From the NCBI GenBank assembly GCA_027040375.1, contig JALUMJ010000221.1, forward strand, positions 1 to 18,199: a DNA stretch of 18,199 bases. Direction: 5' to 3'. Each line of letters starts with the position of its first letter. Positions within the stretch are counted from its first letter, which is position 1. Below are positions 1 to 8,967 of this stretch, one piece after another. Position numbers and translations under genes: made by a program. The notes beneath the pieces were generated by a model. It was not told where the DNA came from. It did no database searches and was given only the letters and a program-made list of their open reading frames with translations. Origin of the DNA: Campylobacteraceae bacterium (lineage in GTDB: Bacteria; Campylobacterota; Campylobacteria; Campylobacterales; Sulfurospirillaceae).

Positions 1-529
1 TTTTTATCACTCTTGCTGGAATTCCTACGGCGGTACAATTTTCAGGAACTGAGTTTACAACGACGGAATTTGAGCCAATTCTGCTATTTTTGCCAATCGT
101 TATATCTCCTAAAACTTTTGCCCCTGCGCCTATGACGCTTCCATCCAATACAGTAGGATGTCTCTTTTGCCCACGGTTAAGATTTACTCCTCCAAGTGTG
201 ACACCTTGGTAGATAAGAATATCGTTTCCAACGATGGCTGTTTCTCCTATGACTACACCAAAAGCATGATCTAAAAAGACTCTTCTTCCTATGGACGCAC
301 TTGGATGTATATCTATATTTGTTATAAATTGACTTATCCCCATGATTGCTCGTGCTAGTCTTTTAAAGCCTTTTTTGTATAATATATTTGAAATTCTATA
401 ATTTACTATAGCCCAAACCCCAGGATAGTTGAAAAATAGTTCAAATTTTGAATTTATAGCAGGGTCACTTTTTAATGGTTGAGAAAAATCCTCTTTTATT
501 TGTTGCCATAAACCTATCTTGCCTGTCAT
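1..529 (-). CDS. cysE: Serine O-acetyltransferase (C-terminus beyond window edge)
   Basis: Transfers acetyl from acetyl-CoA to L-serine, giving O-acetylserine for cysteine synthesis in the cytoplasm. I translated 176 residues from the ATG at 529, which has a good Shine-Dalgarno (AAGGA, about 9 bases upstream). An N-terminal helical part (residues 1-70) is followed by a left-handed beta-helix of hexapeptide repeats. Visible signatures are DIHPSA (73-78), LDHAFG with the likely catalytic His88, GETAIVG, and QGVTLGG (108-114). The frame is still open at base 1, so roughly the last 30-60 residues are missing. It lies downstream of speA on the same strand, separated by the palindromic element at 558-827. 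The identification is firm; only the C-terminus is unseen. Confidence 0.95.
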   Translation of the reverse strand, partial: MTGKIGLWQQIKEDFSQPLKSDPAINSKFELFFNYPGVWAIVNYRISNILYKKGFKRLARAIMGISQFITNIDIHPSASIGRRVFLDHAFGVVIGETAIVGNDILIYQGVTLGGVNLNRGQKRHPTVLDGSVIGAGAKVLGDITIGKNSRIGSNSVVVNSVPENCTAVGIPARVIK

Positions 530-557
530 TTTTCTAGTTCCTTTAATTTGTCGTTTT

Positions 558-827
558 TATTGTCATAATGCACCAAACTTAAGCATACCAGCGATAAGAG
601 AAATGTGCAATTGCGAGGCACAAAGTCACAGGAGCTACTAGTAGCTTCAAGACTTTGTAACGAAGCAAGTGTGCGTTTCTCTTATCGTCCTTCGGATAAG
701 TCATAAAGAAGCAATCTGCAAAGCATCTAGCATTTGACTCTACTAGTAGAGCCTTCATGCTATCTACTTCACATCTTACATCTTTATGACTTACTGGTGT
801 GCTTAAGTTTGGTACATTATGACAATA
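558..827. repeat. Palindromic MITE-like element with three-way-junction fold
   Basis: Seen directly: 558-591 and 794-827 are inverted repeats of 34 bp with two mismatches. Inside them, 592-603 pairs perfectly with 676-687 (12 bp), and 620-627 pairs with 651-658. The tip of this first arm is a 14-base palindrome at 633-646. A second arm pairs 697-709 with 781-793 (13 bp perfect) and 728-733 with 757-762, and its tip is a 14-base palindrome at 738-751. The arms are 96 and 97 bases long and are joined by 9 bases. Both tips share CTACTAGTAG (635-644 and 740-749). The fold is possible in either DNA strand or in speA-cysE mRNA. Known analogues in general shape are MITEs such as Correia or ERIC elements, but I recognise no named family. 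The speA stop codon (817-819) is inside the right repeat. Confidence 0.8.
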
Positions 828-2637
828 GATAGCTATTGTCATTTAAAAACATATTTATCTCGTCTAAAATATCTTTTTTGGCACTATTATCTATCAAATT
901 TGAATTCTTAATCTTATCATCTAAAGTCTTTACAACTTCTTTGGTATCATAATCTAAATCTTCCATTATGTCAATGATACTTTGCGCTTCAATAATATTT
1001 TTTATCTCATATCCATCATCATTTATCTCAATCGTAGCCTCGCTTGGATGAGTAAAAAGATTATGTTTCATGCCAAGCACTTCTTGATAAGCGCCAACAA
1101 GGAAAAAACCTAAAAAATAATCCTCTTTAGTGACATCAAGGTCATGCAAGAAAAGTGGCTTATTTTTGTCATAGCTTATCTCTCCATCGCTGTCACATGT
1201 GATATCCCAGATAGAAGCAGACCTGGTCGGTTTTTCGTCCAATCTATCCAAAGGCATAACAGGAAAATTCTGTGATATTCCCCAAAAATCTGGAAGACTT
1301 TGAAAGATTGAAAAATTTATTAGGTATCTTTCTTGTATCATATCTTGTATTTGAAGTAACTCTTTTGAGCCTTTATCTTTTAGGAGAGTTATCGCTTTTT
1401 TTATGATTAAGTTTACTAATATTTCAGTATTGCTTCTATCTATCAAGTCGATATAACCCAAATCAAATAAGGTCAAAAGCGAATTCATATGGTCTATGCT
1501 GTCATGCAGGTATTCTTGTGCGTAAGTACTATTTATCGTGTTGTAAAGTTCATATAATTCTTGCACCAATGGAGGATTTACATCTTTTAGTTTTAGTTTT
1601 GCTTGTGTATATTCTTGAGAAAAAAGCTCCAACACTGGGGCTACCAAAACAGCATGTGAAGCTGCTATGTATCTGCCTGATTCTATATAAATATTAGGTT
1701 CTTTTACATTTTTTGTAGTAGATATATCTTTGAGTAAGTAAGTAACATCATTTGCATACTCTCTTAGCGTATAATTTCTCTTGATTTCATCTTTATGCTG
1801 CGAATACTCTATGGCTAATCCTCCGCCAAGATTTATAGAATTTAAAGACGAAGCACCTAGTTTTTTAAGCTGTGCGTATATATTTCCAGCTTCTCTAAGA
1901 GCTTTTTTCAAAGGCCCAATCTCTGAGATTTGGGAGCCTATATGAAAGTGTATCATAGTAAAAGCACTCATCATATTTTCTTTTTTAAGCATCTCTATGG
2001 CTTCGATTAATTCCGTTGAAGTTAAGCCAAATTTAGAGTTTATGCCGCCACTTTTTGCCCATATTCCTATGCCAGAACTATGAAGTCTTATGCGAAGGCC
2101 GATATTTGGAGTTTGCCCATATCTTTTTTTATTTATCTTGATTATATTTGTTAGCTCACTCAATCCCTCTATCGTTAGAGTGATATTGTGTCCCATCTCT
2201 TTTGCTATAAAGCCAAGAGATATCATCTCTTCATCTTTAAATCCATTTACTGTTATCGGTGAATTTTTACCGTTATAAACCATAGCTAAAAGCAACTCTG
2301 CTTTACTTCCAGCCTCTAGTCCATAGTTATATTTTTCACCAATACGCACGATATTTTTGACAAAATTTGGATATTGATTTACTTTTAGTGGATAGACGGC
2401 ATTAAATGAGCCTTTATAATCAAACTCATCTTTGGCACTTTTAAAATTTTCATAAATCAAGCTTATTTGTTTTTCTATAAGATGCGGAAACCTCAATAAA
2501 ATTGGACCTCTGATACCCCCATCTCTTATCTCTTTTACAATTTTTACAAGCGAAGGTTTACTTTTATAATTAAGCTTTACTTTTTTATTGTCTATGAAAA
2601 AGTTGTTATTTGCCCAAATACTAATACCGTAGTCCAA
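817..2637 (-). CDS. speA: Biosynthetic arginine decarboxylase
   Basis: PLP enzyme that converts arginine to agmatine and CO2, the first step of spermidine synthesis by the agmatine route. It has 606 residues, slightly short of the usual 630 or so. Fold III decarboxylase features are the PLP lysine in YPLKVNQ (Lys85), the glycine loop NLGGGLAIEY, IESGRYIAASHA, the substrate-side DSDG motif near residue 470, and GAYQEVLGMKHNLF near the C-terminus. The start is TTG, one base after the hisS stop; AGGAAG lies 5 bases upstream and no in-frame ATG is near. It is translationally coupled to hisS. Its last codons and TAA lie in or next to the palindromic element, so the C-terminal few residues may have been altered by insertion of that element (inference). 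Confidence 0.95.
   Translation of the reverse strand: MDYGISIWANNNFFIDNKKVKLNYKSKPSLVKIVKEIRDGGIRGPILLRFPHLIEKQISLIYENFKSAKDEFDYKGSFNAVYPLKVNQYPNFVKNIVRIGEKYNYGLEAGSKAELLLAMVYNGKNSPITVNGFKDEEMISLGFIAKEMGHNITLTIEGLSELTNIIKINKKRYGQTPNIGLRIRLHSSGIGIWAKSGGINSKFGLTSTELIEAIEMLKKENMMSAFTMIHFHIGSQISEIGPLKKALREAGNIYAQLKKLGASSLNSINLGGGLAIEYSQHKDEIKRNYTLREYANDVTYLLKDISTTKNVKEPNIYIESGRYIAASHAVLVAPVLELFSQEYTQAKLKLKDVNPPLVQELYELYNTINSTYAQEYLHDSIDHMNSLLTLFDLGYIDLIDRSNTEILVNLIIKKAITLLKDKGSKELLQIQDMIQERYLINFSIFQSLPDFWGISQNFPVMPLDRLDEKPTRSASIWDITCDSDGEISYDKNKPLFLHDLDVTKEDYFLGFFLVGAYQEVLGMKHNLFTHPSEATIEINDDGYEIKNIIEAQSIIDIMEDLDYDTKEVVKTLDDKIKNSNLIDNSAKKDILDEINMFLNDNSYLLS
819..842 (-). repeat. Local hairpin overlapping speA 3' end and right repeat arm
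   Basis: Bases 819-828 pair perfectly with 833-842 (10 bp) around a 4-base loop. The left half is also the outer part of the right arm of the 34-bp inverted repeat. In RNA this short hairpin would therefore compete with the long-range pairing to 558-591. TATTGTCAT occurs directly at 558-566 and 834-842, and inverted at 819-827. No T-run follows, so it is not a canonical terminator by itself. Confidence 0.6.
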
Positions 2638-2638
2638 C

Positions 2639-3856
2639 TTATCTTCCTAGCAATTCTTCTTGTGTGATGCTTTTCTCTTCTTTTGTTTCTAAATCTTTTA
2701 TCCATAACAGATCTTTTTGAAGCTCATCTTCACCGATACATACACAATATTTAGCATTTTGTTTGTCAGCATTTTTAAGATGTGCCTTCAAGGATTTTTT
2801 ATCATAATTTATAGTGGTTATCTTGTTTTTTCTCATCTTGGTCGCGAGCTTAAAGCTGATATCTAGTGCCTCATCACAAAGTGCGCCGACATAGTATCCT
2901 TTTCTTTTAGGCTCAGGCATAACAATTAGCTCCATAAGTCTCTCAATACCCATAGCAAAACCTATGCCAGTTGTTGGTTTTCCATCCAAATACTCTACTA
3001 GTTTATCATATCTTCCACCACCTGCTATAGCACTTTGTGCACCAATATCGTCGCTTACAAATTCAAAAGCCGTTTTATTGTAATAATCAAGTCCTCGAAC
3101 AAGTTTTGGATTGACAGTATAATTTACATCAAAGTCATCCAATATATTTTTTAACTGTTCAAATTCATCTCTACATGTAGGGCATAAATTATCCAAAAGA
3201 AGAGGGGCGTTTGCATATATATCTTGGCAATTTTGGTTTTTGCAATCAAGCACTCTTATAGGATTTGTATCTCGTCTTCTTTTACAATCATCACATATCT
3301 CATCTTCATTTTTCAAAAAATTTACCAAATTTTCTTTATAAGGAGGCATACAAGCGGTGCATCCCAAAGAGTTAAGCTCAAGTTTGTATCCTATGCCGAA
3401 AAACTCCAATATCTCTTTTAACATCAAAATTATAGCTGCATCTTCTTTTATATTTGGCTGATTAAAACTCTCCACTCCAAATTGGTGAAACTCTCTAAGT
3501 CTCCCTTTTTGAGGTCTTTCATATCTAAACATAGGTCCATAATAGAAAAATTTCTTTTGCACTTTTGCTTTGTCGTATTTTTTCTGTATAAAAGCTCGTA
3601 CAACACCAGCAGTTCCCTCAGGCCTCATACAAACATCATTTCCACCTTTATCGGTAAACTGATACATCTCTTTTCCGACGATATCACTACTCTCACCAAC
3701 ACTTCGTTTAAAAAGTGCAGTCTCTTCCAAGATAGGAGTTTCCACATAAGAAAAACCATAATTTTTTGCAATCTTACTACAATTTTCAACAAAATATATA
3801 TATCTTTCACTCTCATCTGCAAGTAAATCTTTCATACCTCTAAGCGACTGAATCAT
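2639..3856 (-). CDS. hisS: Histidyl-tRNA synthetase
   Basis: Class II aminoacyl-tRNA synthetase that charges tRNA-His. Length is 405 residues, normal for bacteria. Motif 2 appears as MFRYERPQKGRLREFHQFGVE, the histidine-specific motif as LVRGLDYYNKTAFEF, and motif 3 as GIGFAMGIERL. The N-terminal SLRGMKDLL fits the usual start region. A cysteine-rich insert near residues 165-230 (CTAC, CDDC, CKNQNC, CPTC) is the kind found in many bacterial HisRS. It overlaps tmk by 17 bp and abuts speA, so it is probably read in one transcript. The ATG start is clear. Confidence 0.97.
   Translation of the reverse strand: MIQSLRGMKDLLADESERYIYFVENCSKIAKNYGFSYVETPILEETALFKRSVGESSDIVGKEMYQFTDKGGNDVCMRPEGTAGVVRAFIQKKYDKAKVQKKFFYYGPMFRYERPQKGRLREFHQFGVESFNQPNIKEDAAIILMLKEILEFFGIGYKLELNSLGCTACMPPYKENLVNFLKNEDEICDDCKRRRDTNPIRVLDCKNQNCQDIYANAPLLLDNLCPTCRDEFEQLKNILDDFDVNYTVNPKLVRGLDYYNKTAFEFVSDDIGAQSAIAGGGRYDKLVEYLDGKPTTGIGFAMGIERLMELIVMPEPKRKGYYVGALCDEALDISFKLATKMRKNKITTINYDKKSLKAHLKNADKQNAKYCVCIGEDELQKDLLWIKDLETKEEKSITQEELLGR
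2643..2648 (-). promoter_or_regulatory. Ribosome binding site supporting the TTG start of speA
   Basis: AGGAAG on the minus strand, inside the last codons of hisS, sits 5 bases before the TTG at 2637. This supports a TTG start, because no ATG occurs in frame near the conserved N-terminus of SpeA. Confidence 0.6.
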
Positions 3857-4430
3857 AAATATCCTTTCTTATCTCTTTATATATCTCATCAATACTTTTT
3901 GATGCATCTATAACCAAAACTTTTATAGGAAGTTTATTGAGTACATCAACCATCAAATCCTGAACTTTCAAGAGATATTCTGTGCCTCTTAATTCTATAT
4001 TATCATGGTTTTTTTCAGATAACCTTTGTTCTATAAGTTTAGCATTGGTCTTAAACAAAACAACCTTATCAGGTAAATTTCCATTTAATGCAAATCTATT
4101 TATATTTATCAAAAAATCAATATCTAATGTTGGATGATTTGCTAGTGCATAAGCTATCCCCGAAATCAAACCTCTATCTGATATGATAATTTTATCTTTA
4201 AATTTTTCTATATTTTCTTCAAAATTCTGAGCACGATCGGCTAAAAATAGAAACAACTCAGCGTTAAAAGAGAGATTAAAGTTGCTTTGCAAGATTATTT
4301 CTCTTAGTTTTTCACCAAGTTTTGTTCCGCCTGGCTCTTTTAAAGCTACAATATCTTGTTCATTTTTTTTAAAAAGCTCAATTTGAGTGCTTTTGCCAGT
4401 CGTATCAATTCCTTCAAAAACTACATACAT
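3840..4430 (-). CDS. tmk: Thymidylate kinase
   Basis: Phosphorylates dTMP to dTDP with ATP for DNA synthesis. It has 196 residues, slightly shorter than the E. coli enzyme. The P-loop is FEGIDTTGKST at residues 4-14; the substrate-binding DR motif is in SDRGLISG, followed by a lid segment near residues 130-150. It overlaps coaD by 10 bp at its start and hisS by 17 bp at its end, so translation is probably coupled within the run. Nothing is odd in the sequence. Confidence 0.95.
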   Translation of the reverse strand: MYVVFEGIDTTGKSTQIELFKKNEQDIVALKEPGGTKLGEKLREIILQSNFNLSFNAELFLFLADRAQNFEENIEKFKDKIIISDRGLISGIAYALANHPTLDIDFLININRFALNGNLPDKVVLFKTNAKLIEQRLSEKNHDNIELRGTEYLLKVQDLMVDVLNKLPIKVLVIDASKSIDEIYKEIRKDIYDSVA

Positions 4431-4903
4431 GTATCGTCCAAATATTTTAGTATTTCGCGAGGCACAAGATGACTTGCATCGCCTCCATGACGCAAGATGT
4501 CTCTTACGACGGTTGAGCTTATAAATGCTAGTTCAAGACTTGGCATGAGGTATATAGTATCTAAGTTTTTATCCATAGATGCATTTGCGTATCCGATTTG
4601 CAATTCATACTCAAAGTCACTAACAGCCCTTAGACCCCTTATAATGGTTGTTACATTTTGTTCTTGACAAAAGGTGACTAATAAACTGTGAAAAGGCATA
4701 ACTCTTACATTTTCTATGTCTTTAACGCTTTGCTTTACCATAGAAACCCTTGTATCCATGCTAAACATCGGAGCTTTTGCTCCTGAGTCTGCTACGCCTA
4801 CTATAACTTCATCAAATATTTTTCTAGCTCTTTGTATGATAGATATATGCCCATTTGTTACAGGGTCAAATGTGCCTGGATATATGGCCACTTTGTGTGA
4901 CAT
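4421..4903 (-). CDS. coaD: Phosphopantetheine adenylyltransferase
   Basis: Transfers an adenylyl group from ATP to 4'-phosphopantetheine, the penultimate step of coenzyme A synthesis. It is 160 residues, the family norm. The nucleotidyltransferase signature YPGTFDPVTNGH lies at residues 8-19 (the HxGH-type loop is TNGH), and the second signature ISSTVVRD is near residue 128. The start ATG at 4903 follows GAGGG in the 3' end of ubiX and lies right after the ubiX stop, which suggests coupling. Confidence 0.96.
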   Translation of the reverse strand: MSHKVAIYPGTFDPVTNGHISIIQRARKIFDEVIVGVADSGAKAPMFSMDTRVSMVKQSVKDIENVRVMPFHSLLVTFCQEQNVTTIIRGLRAVSDFEYELQIGYANASMDKNLDTIYLMPSLELAFISSTVVRDILRHGGDASHLVPREILKYLDDTCM

Positions 4904-4904
4904 T

Positions 4905-5426
4905 TCAGCCCTCCCATCGTTTATATAAATTGTGTTTTATCTTTAACATATCAAACCATTTTCCAATCAAAAAATCTTCCATATCTTCAAGAGTTTTTAT
5001 TTTAGCGTAATACCCAAGTATCGGAGGAGCGATTTGAACACCAAGTTTGGATAGTTTTAGCATATTTTCTAAGGGTATAGATGAAAATGGCATCTCTCTT
5101 GGTGCTAGTATTAGTTTTTTTTGCTCTTTTAGTATCACCGCTGCACTTCTTGTTATCAAGTTATCGCTGATGCCGCAAGCTATCTTGGCTAGCGAATTCA
5201 TGCTGCAAGGTATGATTATCATAGCATCGCATCCAAATGAGCCTGAAGCTGTTGGGGCAGCTATATTTTCATTTTCTAGGATAGATAGATTTTGCTCTTT
5301 GTCTAGTACGGTTGTTGCATTTTGTGAATAAATAACATATTTTTTTATATCACTAGGCAACTTTTTTATAAATTTCTCGCCCAAGCTGGCTCCACTAGCT
5401 CCGCTGATGGCTATGATTAATTTCAC
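4905..5426 (-). CDS. ubiX: Flavin prenyltransferase
   Basis: Makes prenylated FMN from dimethylallyl phosphate and reduced FMN, the cofactor for UbiD-type decarboxylases in ubiquinone, menaquinone or aromatic acid metabolism. It has 173 residues. The N-terminal IAISGASGAS loop binds FMN; the middle contains IIPCSMNSLAKIACGISDNLITR and LAPREMPFSSI, both typical of UbiX/Pad1. It overlaps the end of flgA by 4 bp (stop/start overlap). The UbiD partner is not in this window. Confidence 0.95.
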   Translation of the reverse strand: MKLIIAISGASGASLGEKFIKKLPSDIKKYVIYSQNATTVLDKEQNLSILENENIAAPTASGSFGCDAMIIIPCSMNSLAKIACGISDNLITRSAAVILKEQKKLILAPREMPFSSIPLENMLKLSKLGVQIAPPILGYYAKIKTLEDMEDFLIGKWFDMLKIKHNLYKRWEG

Positions 5427-6295
5427 TCTATTATCTTCGCAATTTTTAAAGAGATAATTTTAGCATTTAAAACTTTACCATTAGTTGTTTGTAGTTTCAC
5501 TCTATCGCCTATATTTGCATCGCTCAGTAGGTGTGCGTCTATGTCTAAAATCATATTTTCTTCTTTGATTCTTGCTTTTATAAAAGCGCCTTTTAGCAAG
5601 TTTTTTTTAATTTTTAAATTATTAGTGCTTAATATCGAGTCTTTTCTCACATATCCTTTGACTATATAATCATTTGTGATATTTCCAGTTATTACATGTA
5701 GGGGTAATTTATCTAATTTTATCTCTGTTTTTCTATAATCATCTGGATTTAGGATTTTACCGTTTCGCAAATTATAATTTGCTTTAAAAATTGATATATT
5801 TGCATCTATTTTGTATTTTAGATATATCTTTTTAGTCTCTTCACCCCTTTTATATATAGCGCCAAATGTAGCTTTTGATTTTCTATAGTTATTTTCTGCG
5901 ATATTTATCTTGTCTAATTTAAAAAAAGAGAGGCTACGAGACAATGGTGAAGCACTTGTTATGTGTATTTTTTGTATTTTAATCGTCGGATATTTTGATG
6001 TATATTTTTGTGCAAGTAATTTTTGTGCATCAGTAAAATCTAAGATTTTTTTGCATATTTTAAAATTTACTATACCATCAGATAAGTCGGTTATCTGCAT
6101 ATCGTGTGCTTTAAATTTAGAAATAATTTTTAAAGATGATACTCTATATGTCGTCCTATTTTTTGGTAAGTCAATAATTTTAAAATCATTTTTTTTGTTT
6201 TTTGTAAAAAGAGATGCATTTACTTTTGTGAGATTATCTACGCAATAGCTTTTATTGATAGTGTATTTACTAGAAGCATTTAATAAAGAAATCAT
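5423..6295 (-). CDS. flgA: Flagellar P-ring assembly chaperone FlgA
   Basis: Periplasmic chaperone for assembly of the flagellar P-ring. I choose the ATG at 6295 (290 residues). An ORF can be extended further upstream, but that extension is a translation of the tRNA-Gly gene and cannot be real. The first residues (MISLLNASS) give only a very short hydrophobic leader; the codons just upstream (IIFLLF) would complete a normal signal peptide, but only from ATT or ATA. No Shine-Dalgarno is visible. The C-terminal half has the SAF/ChapFlgA pattern: [32 protein letters not shown], and [15 protein letters not shown] at the end. Identity is probable from fold pattern and neighbours; the start is uncertain. 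Confidence 0.8.
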   Translation of the reverse strand: MISLLNASSKYTINKSYCVDNLTKVNASLFTKNKKNDFKIIDLPKNRTTYRVSSLKIISKFKAHDMQITDLSDGIVNFKICKKILDFTDAQKLLAQKYTSKYPTIKIQKIHITSASPLSRSLSFFKLDKINIAENNYRKSKATFGAIYKRGEETKKIYLKYKIDANISIFKANYNLRNGKILNPDDYRKTEIKLDKLPLHVITGNITNDYIVKGYVRKDSILSTNNLKIKKNLLKGAFIKARIKEENMILDIDAHLLSDANIGDRVKLQTTNGKVLNAKIISLKIAKIIE

Positions 6296-6312
6296 AAAAA
6301 GTAAAAATATAA

Positions 6313-6387
<75 letters not shown>

Positions 6388-6405
6388 TTGAAGGTTGAAA
6401 TGATA

Positions 6406-7614
6406 TCAAAAATTTCCTTTAAGTAGAATTATATCAATTTCTTCATCTTTTTTTATGATATTTTGTTCGTCTTTAGATACAAACAAAGCATTGCTAAGTA
6501 CAATTGGAGTAATCATACCAGAACCATATCTGTTGTTCAAGGTGGCTTTAAAGATACCGTTTTCAAAATGCCCTAAGACAAGGTTTGCTCTATTTGGTTT
6601 TATTTTTAAATCATCACTCATCTTAGCTTTTATAGTTTTGTGTTCAAAAGATGTATTGCCCTGAAGTTTTTTTAAAAGTGGAATTAAAAATAAAAAGGCA
6701 TTAACATAGGCAGCGAGCGGATTTCCAGGCATAGAAGCTACAATAGTATTTTCCATTTTTCCTATCATTGTAGGACGACCGGGTTTTATATTTACCCCAT
6801 GAAAGAGAGATTTCAATCCATTTGCCTTAAGAGCATCTTCGACAAAATCAGCCTCTCCCATACTGATGCCACCAGTCGTGACTAGGACATCGTATTTTTT
6901 CATCTTTTTAAAGTATGCTTTGCTTTGTTCTAAATTATCAGGAATTACGCCGCAGTAATCAGCCTTAAATCCAAATTCCGCAAAAAGAGCTATAAGTGCA
7001 GATGAATTTACATTGTAAATTTCATCTTCATTTGCACTTTCCCAAGGTTCTTTTAGCTCGTTTCCAGTGGAAAATATAGCTATAGATATCTTTTTATAAA
7101 CTTCAACTTGCGAGATTCCCTGAGAGGCAAGATAAGCTATATCTGAAGAGTTTAATAAAGTTCCTTTGGTGATTAAAATCTCCCCAATTGCCACCTCTTC
7201 ACCTTTTTTTCTAAAAGCATTACCTTTTTTAACATTATTGGGAATTTGCACGAAATCATCATTAATTTTCTGTGTATCTTCGAAGGCAACTATAGTATCA
7301 GCATCATCTGGTATCTTTGCCCCTGTCATTATCTTGTAGCATTCATCTGTTTTGAGTTCACTCTGTTTTGAATCGCCAGCAAATATGGTTTGGGATATTT
7401 TTAATTTTTTACCTATATCGCTATGTTTTATAGCATAGCCATCTAAGGCAGAATTATTAAAAGACGGCAAATTCTTTTCACATGTAATGTCTTTTGCATT
7501 AACTAGCCCTAAGCAATCAGATATAGGCAACCACTCACTTAAAGGCTTTGAATCTATCAAACCTAAAGAGAGTTTTTTTGCAGTTTCAAGTGGAGTTGAT
7601 GTTAATTTTTGCAT
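6406..7614 (-). CDS. moeA: Molybdopterin molybdenumtransferase
   Basis: Inserts molybdate into adenylylated molybdopterin to complete molybdenum cofactor, which is needed by nitrate reductase, formate dehydrogenase and similar enzymes. It has 402 residues. Visible motifs are LPSFNNSALDGYAIKHSDIG near residue 50, MTGAKIPDDADTIVAFED near 92, the MoCF-binding signature TTGGISMGEADFVEDAL near 245, GVNIKPGRPTMIG, and SMPGNPLAAYVNAF. The start ATG follows AGAGGA by a normal distance and comes 2 bases after the murA stop. Confidence 0.96.
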   Translation of the reverse strand: MQKLTSTPLETAKKLSLGLIDSKPLSEWLPISDCLGLVNAKDITCEKNLPSFNNSALDGYAIKHSDIGKKLKISQTIFAGDSKQSELKTDECYKIMTGAKIPDDADTIVAFEDTQKINDDFVQIPNNVKKGNAFRKKGEEVAIGEILITKGTLLNSSDIAYLASQGISQVEVYKKISIAIFSTGNELKEPWESANEDEIYNVNSSALIALFAEFGFKADYCGVIPDNLEQSKAYFKKMKKYDVLVTTGGISMGEADFVEDALKANGLKSLFHGVNIKPGRPTMIGKMENTIVASMPGNPLAAYVNAFLFLIPLLKKLQGNTSFEHKTIKAKMSDDLKIKPNRANLVLGHFENGIFKATLNNRYGSGMITPIVLSNALFVSKDEQNIIKKDEEIDIILLKGNF

Positions 7615-7616
7615 AT

Positions 7617-8882
7617 TTATTCCTCTAATCTTTCTATATTTGCACCAAGAGCTGAAAATTTCCCCTCTAGGTTTTCATACCCACGATCTAAATGATATAT
7701 TCTATGAACTTTTGTAGTTCCTTTTGCCACGAGTGCCGCCAAAATCAAAGCGGAACTAGCTCGCAAATCAGTAGCCATGACATCAGCTGAAATCAAATCA
7801 GTATTGCCACCAACTGTTGCACTGTGACCCTTTAGTTTTATATTTGCACCCATCCTGACAAGTTCACTTACATGCATAAATCTGTTTTCAAAAAGTCTTT
7901 CGTCTATGATACTTGTATCGTTAGCTTGCGTACAAAGTGCCATAAATTGGGCTTGCATGTCGGTTGGAAATCCTGGATATTCACTGGTTTCTATATCGCA
8001 AGCTTTTATCTTGCCAGCTGGAAGTATAGTAATCGAATTTTCTCCTATCTCGAAATCAAAACCCATTTGTCTAAGTTTTAGCGTTATGGACTCTAAGTGC
8101 TTTGGTATAACATTTGTTATCGTTATCTTTGAGTTTGTGATGGCTCCTGCACAAAGATAAGTGCCTGCTTCGATGCGGTCGGGTATGACTTTTACATCTT
8201 TCATGTCAAGCAGTTCGCCATAACTTCCAACTATGCTTAAGTTTGCAGTTCCAACTCCTTCTATGCTTACTCCTGCCTCCATCAAGACTTCGCAAAGCTG
8301 TACAACCTCGGGTTCTTTCGCAATATTTACAAGCTTAGTCACTCCATTGGCTAAAGAGGCTGCCATTATGATGTTTTCACTTCCAGTCACCGTGACTTTA
8401 TCAAATATAATAGTAGCACCCTTTAATCCCTCTGGCGCCTTAGCTACCACATAACCTTGCTTTAACTCTATCTTCGCACCCATAAGCTCCAACGCTTTTA
8501 AGTGTAAATCTATAGGTCTTTGTCCTATGGCGCAACCCCCGGGCATAGAGACTTCACAATGTCCAAATCTAGCCAATAAAGGTCCAAGAGTGAGTATAGA
8601 AGCTCTCATTTTTCGCACGATATCATAGTTTGCACAAGCAGAATCAACAGTAGTTGTGTCTATGGATACACTGTTTCCTTCTGAGCTTTTTGTAGCACCA
8701 AGATTTTCTAAAAGTTTAGTGAGTGTTTTTACATCAACCACATTTGGCATATTTGATAAGGTAATCTTGTTTTTAGATAACAAAGTAGAAGCCAAAAGAG
8801 GAAGAGCAGAATTTTTAGCACCAGAAATACTAACTGAACCTTTGAGTTTTTGACCACCTTTTATGGATAGATAATATAACAA
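7617..8882 (-). CDS. murA: UDP-N-acetylglucosamine 1-carboxyvinyltransferase
   Basis: Transfers enolpyruvate from PEP to UDP-GlcNAc, the first committed step of peptidoglycan synthesis. It has 421 residues, the family norm. Visible are [11 protein letters not shown] (UDP-GlcNAc-binding Lys23 and Asn24), the PEP-site KMRAS (Arg93), and the catalytic Cys117 in [15 protein letters not shown], so it is predicted to be fosfomycin-sensitive. [11 protein letters not shown] carries the general-base Asp. The start is TTG with GAAGG 7 bases upstream; no ATG lies near the conserved N-terminus. The 85-base gap after copA may hold its own promoter. Confidence 0.97.
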   Translation of the reverse strand: MLYYLSIKGGQKLKGSVSISGAKNSALPLLASTLLSKNKITLSNMPNVVDVKTLTKLLENLGATKSSEGNSVSIDTTTVDSACANYDIVRKMRASILTLGPLLARFGHCEVSMPGGCAIGQRPIDLHLKALELMGAKIELKQGYVVAKAPEGLKGATIIFDKVTVTGSENIIMAASLANGVTKLVNIAKEPEVVQLCEVLMEAGVSIEGVGTANLSIVGSYGELLDMKDVKVIPDRIEAGTYLCAGAITNSKITITNVIPKHLESITLKLRQMGFDFEIGENSITILPAGKIKACDIETSEYPGFPTDMQAQFMALCTQANDTSIIDERLFENRFMHVSELVRMGANIKLKGHSATVGGNTDLISADVMATDLRASSALILAALVAKGTTKVHRIYHLDRGYENLEGKFSALGANIERLEE

Positions 8883-8889
8883 TATAGAG

Positions 8890-8894
8890 CCTTC
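8890..8894 (-). promoter_or_regulatory. Ribosome binding site supporting the TTG start of murA
   Basis: GAAGG on the minus strand lies 7 bases before the TTG at 8882. This choice of start matches the expected position of the conserved SGAKN motif. Confidence 0.55.
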
Positions 8895-8909
8895 GTGTTT
8901 TTTATAGAT

Positions 8910-8915
8910 ATTATA
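8910..8915 (-). promoter_or_regulatory. Candidate -10 box for murA
   Basis: A perfect TATAAT on the minus strand, 27 bases before the murA start, in the gap between copA and murA. No good -35 is seen (CCATTA at 17 bp spacing). Campylobacterota sigma70 promoters often lack a conserved -35, but such AT-rich sequence yields chance matches, so this is tentative. Confidence 0.4.
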
Positions 8916-8967
8916 GGATATATTTTATAATATAATGGTAAATCTTGCTCTTTTATTTATTACTTCG

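Noticed and set aside
579..842. 87-residue minus-strand ORF between cysE and speA
   Set aside because: It lies entirely in the palindromic element and overlaps the speA 3' end. It has no recognisable domain, and its reading frame follows the arms of the hairpins, so it is most likely fortuitous.
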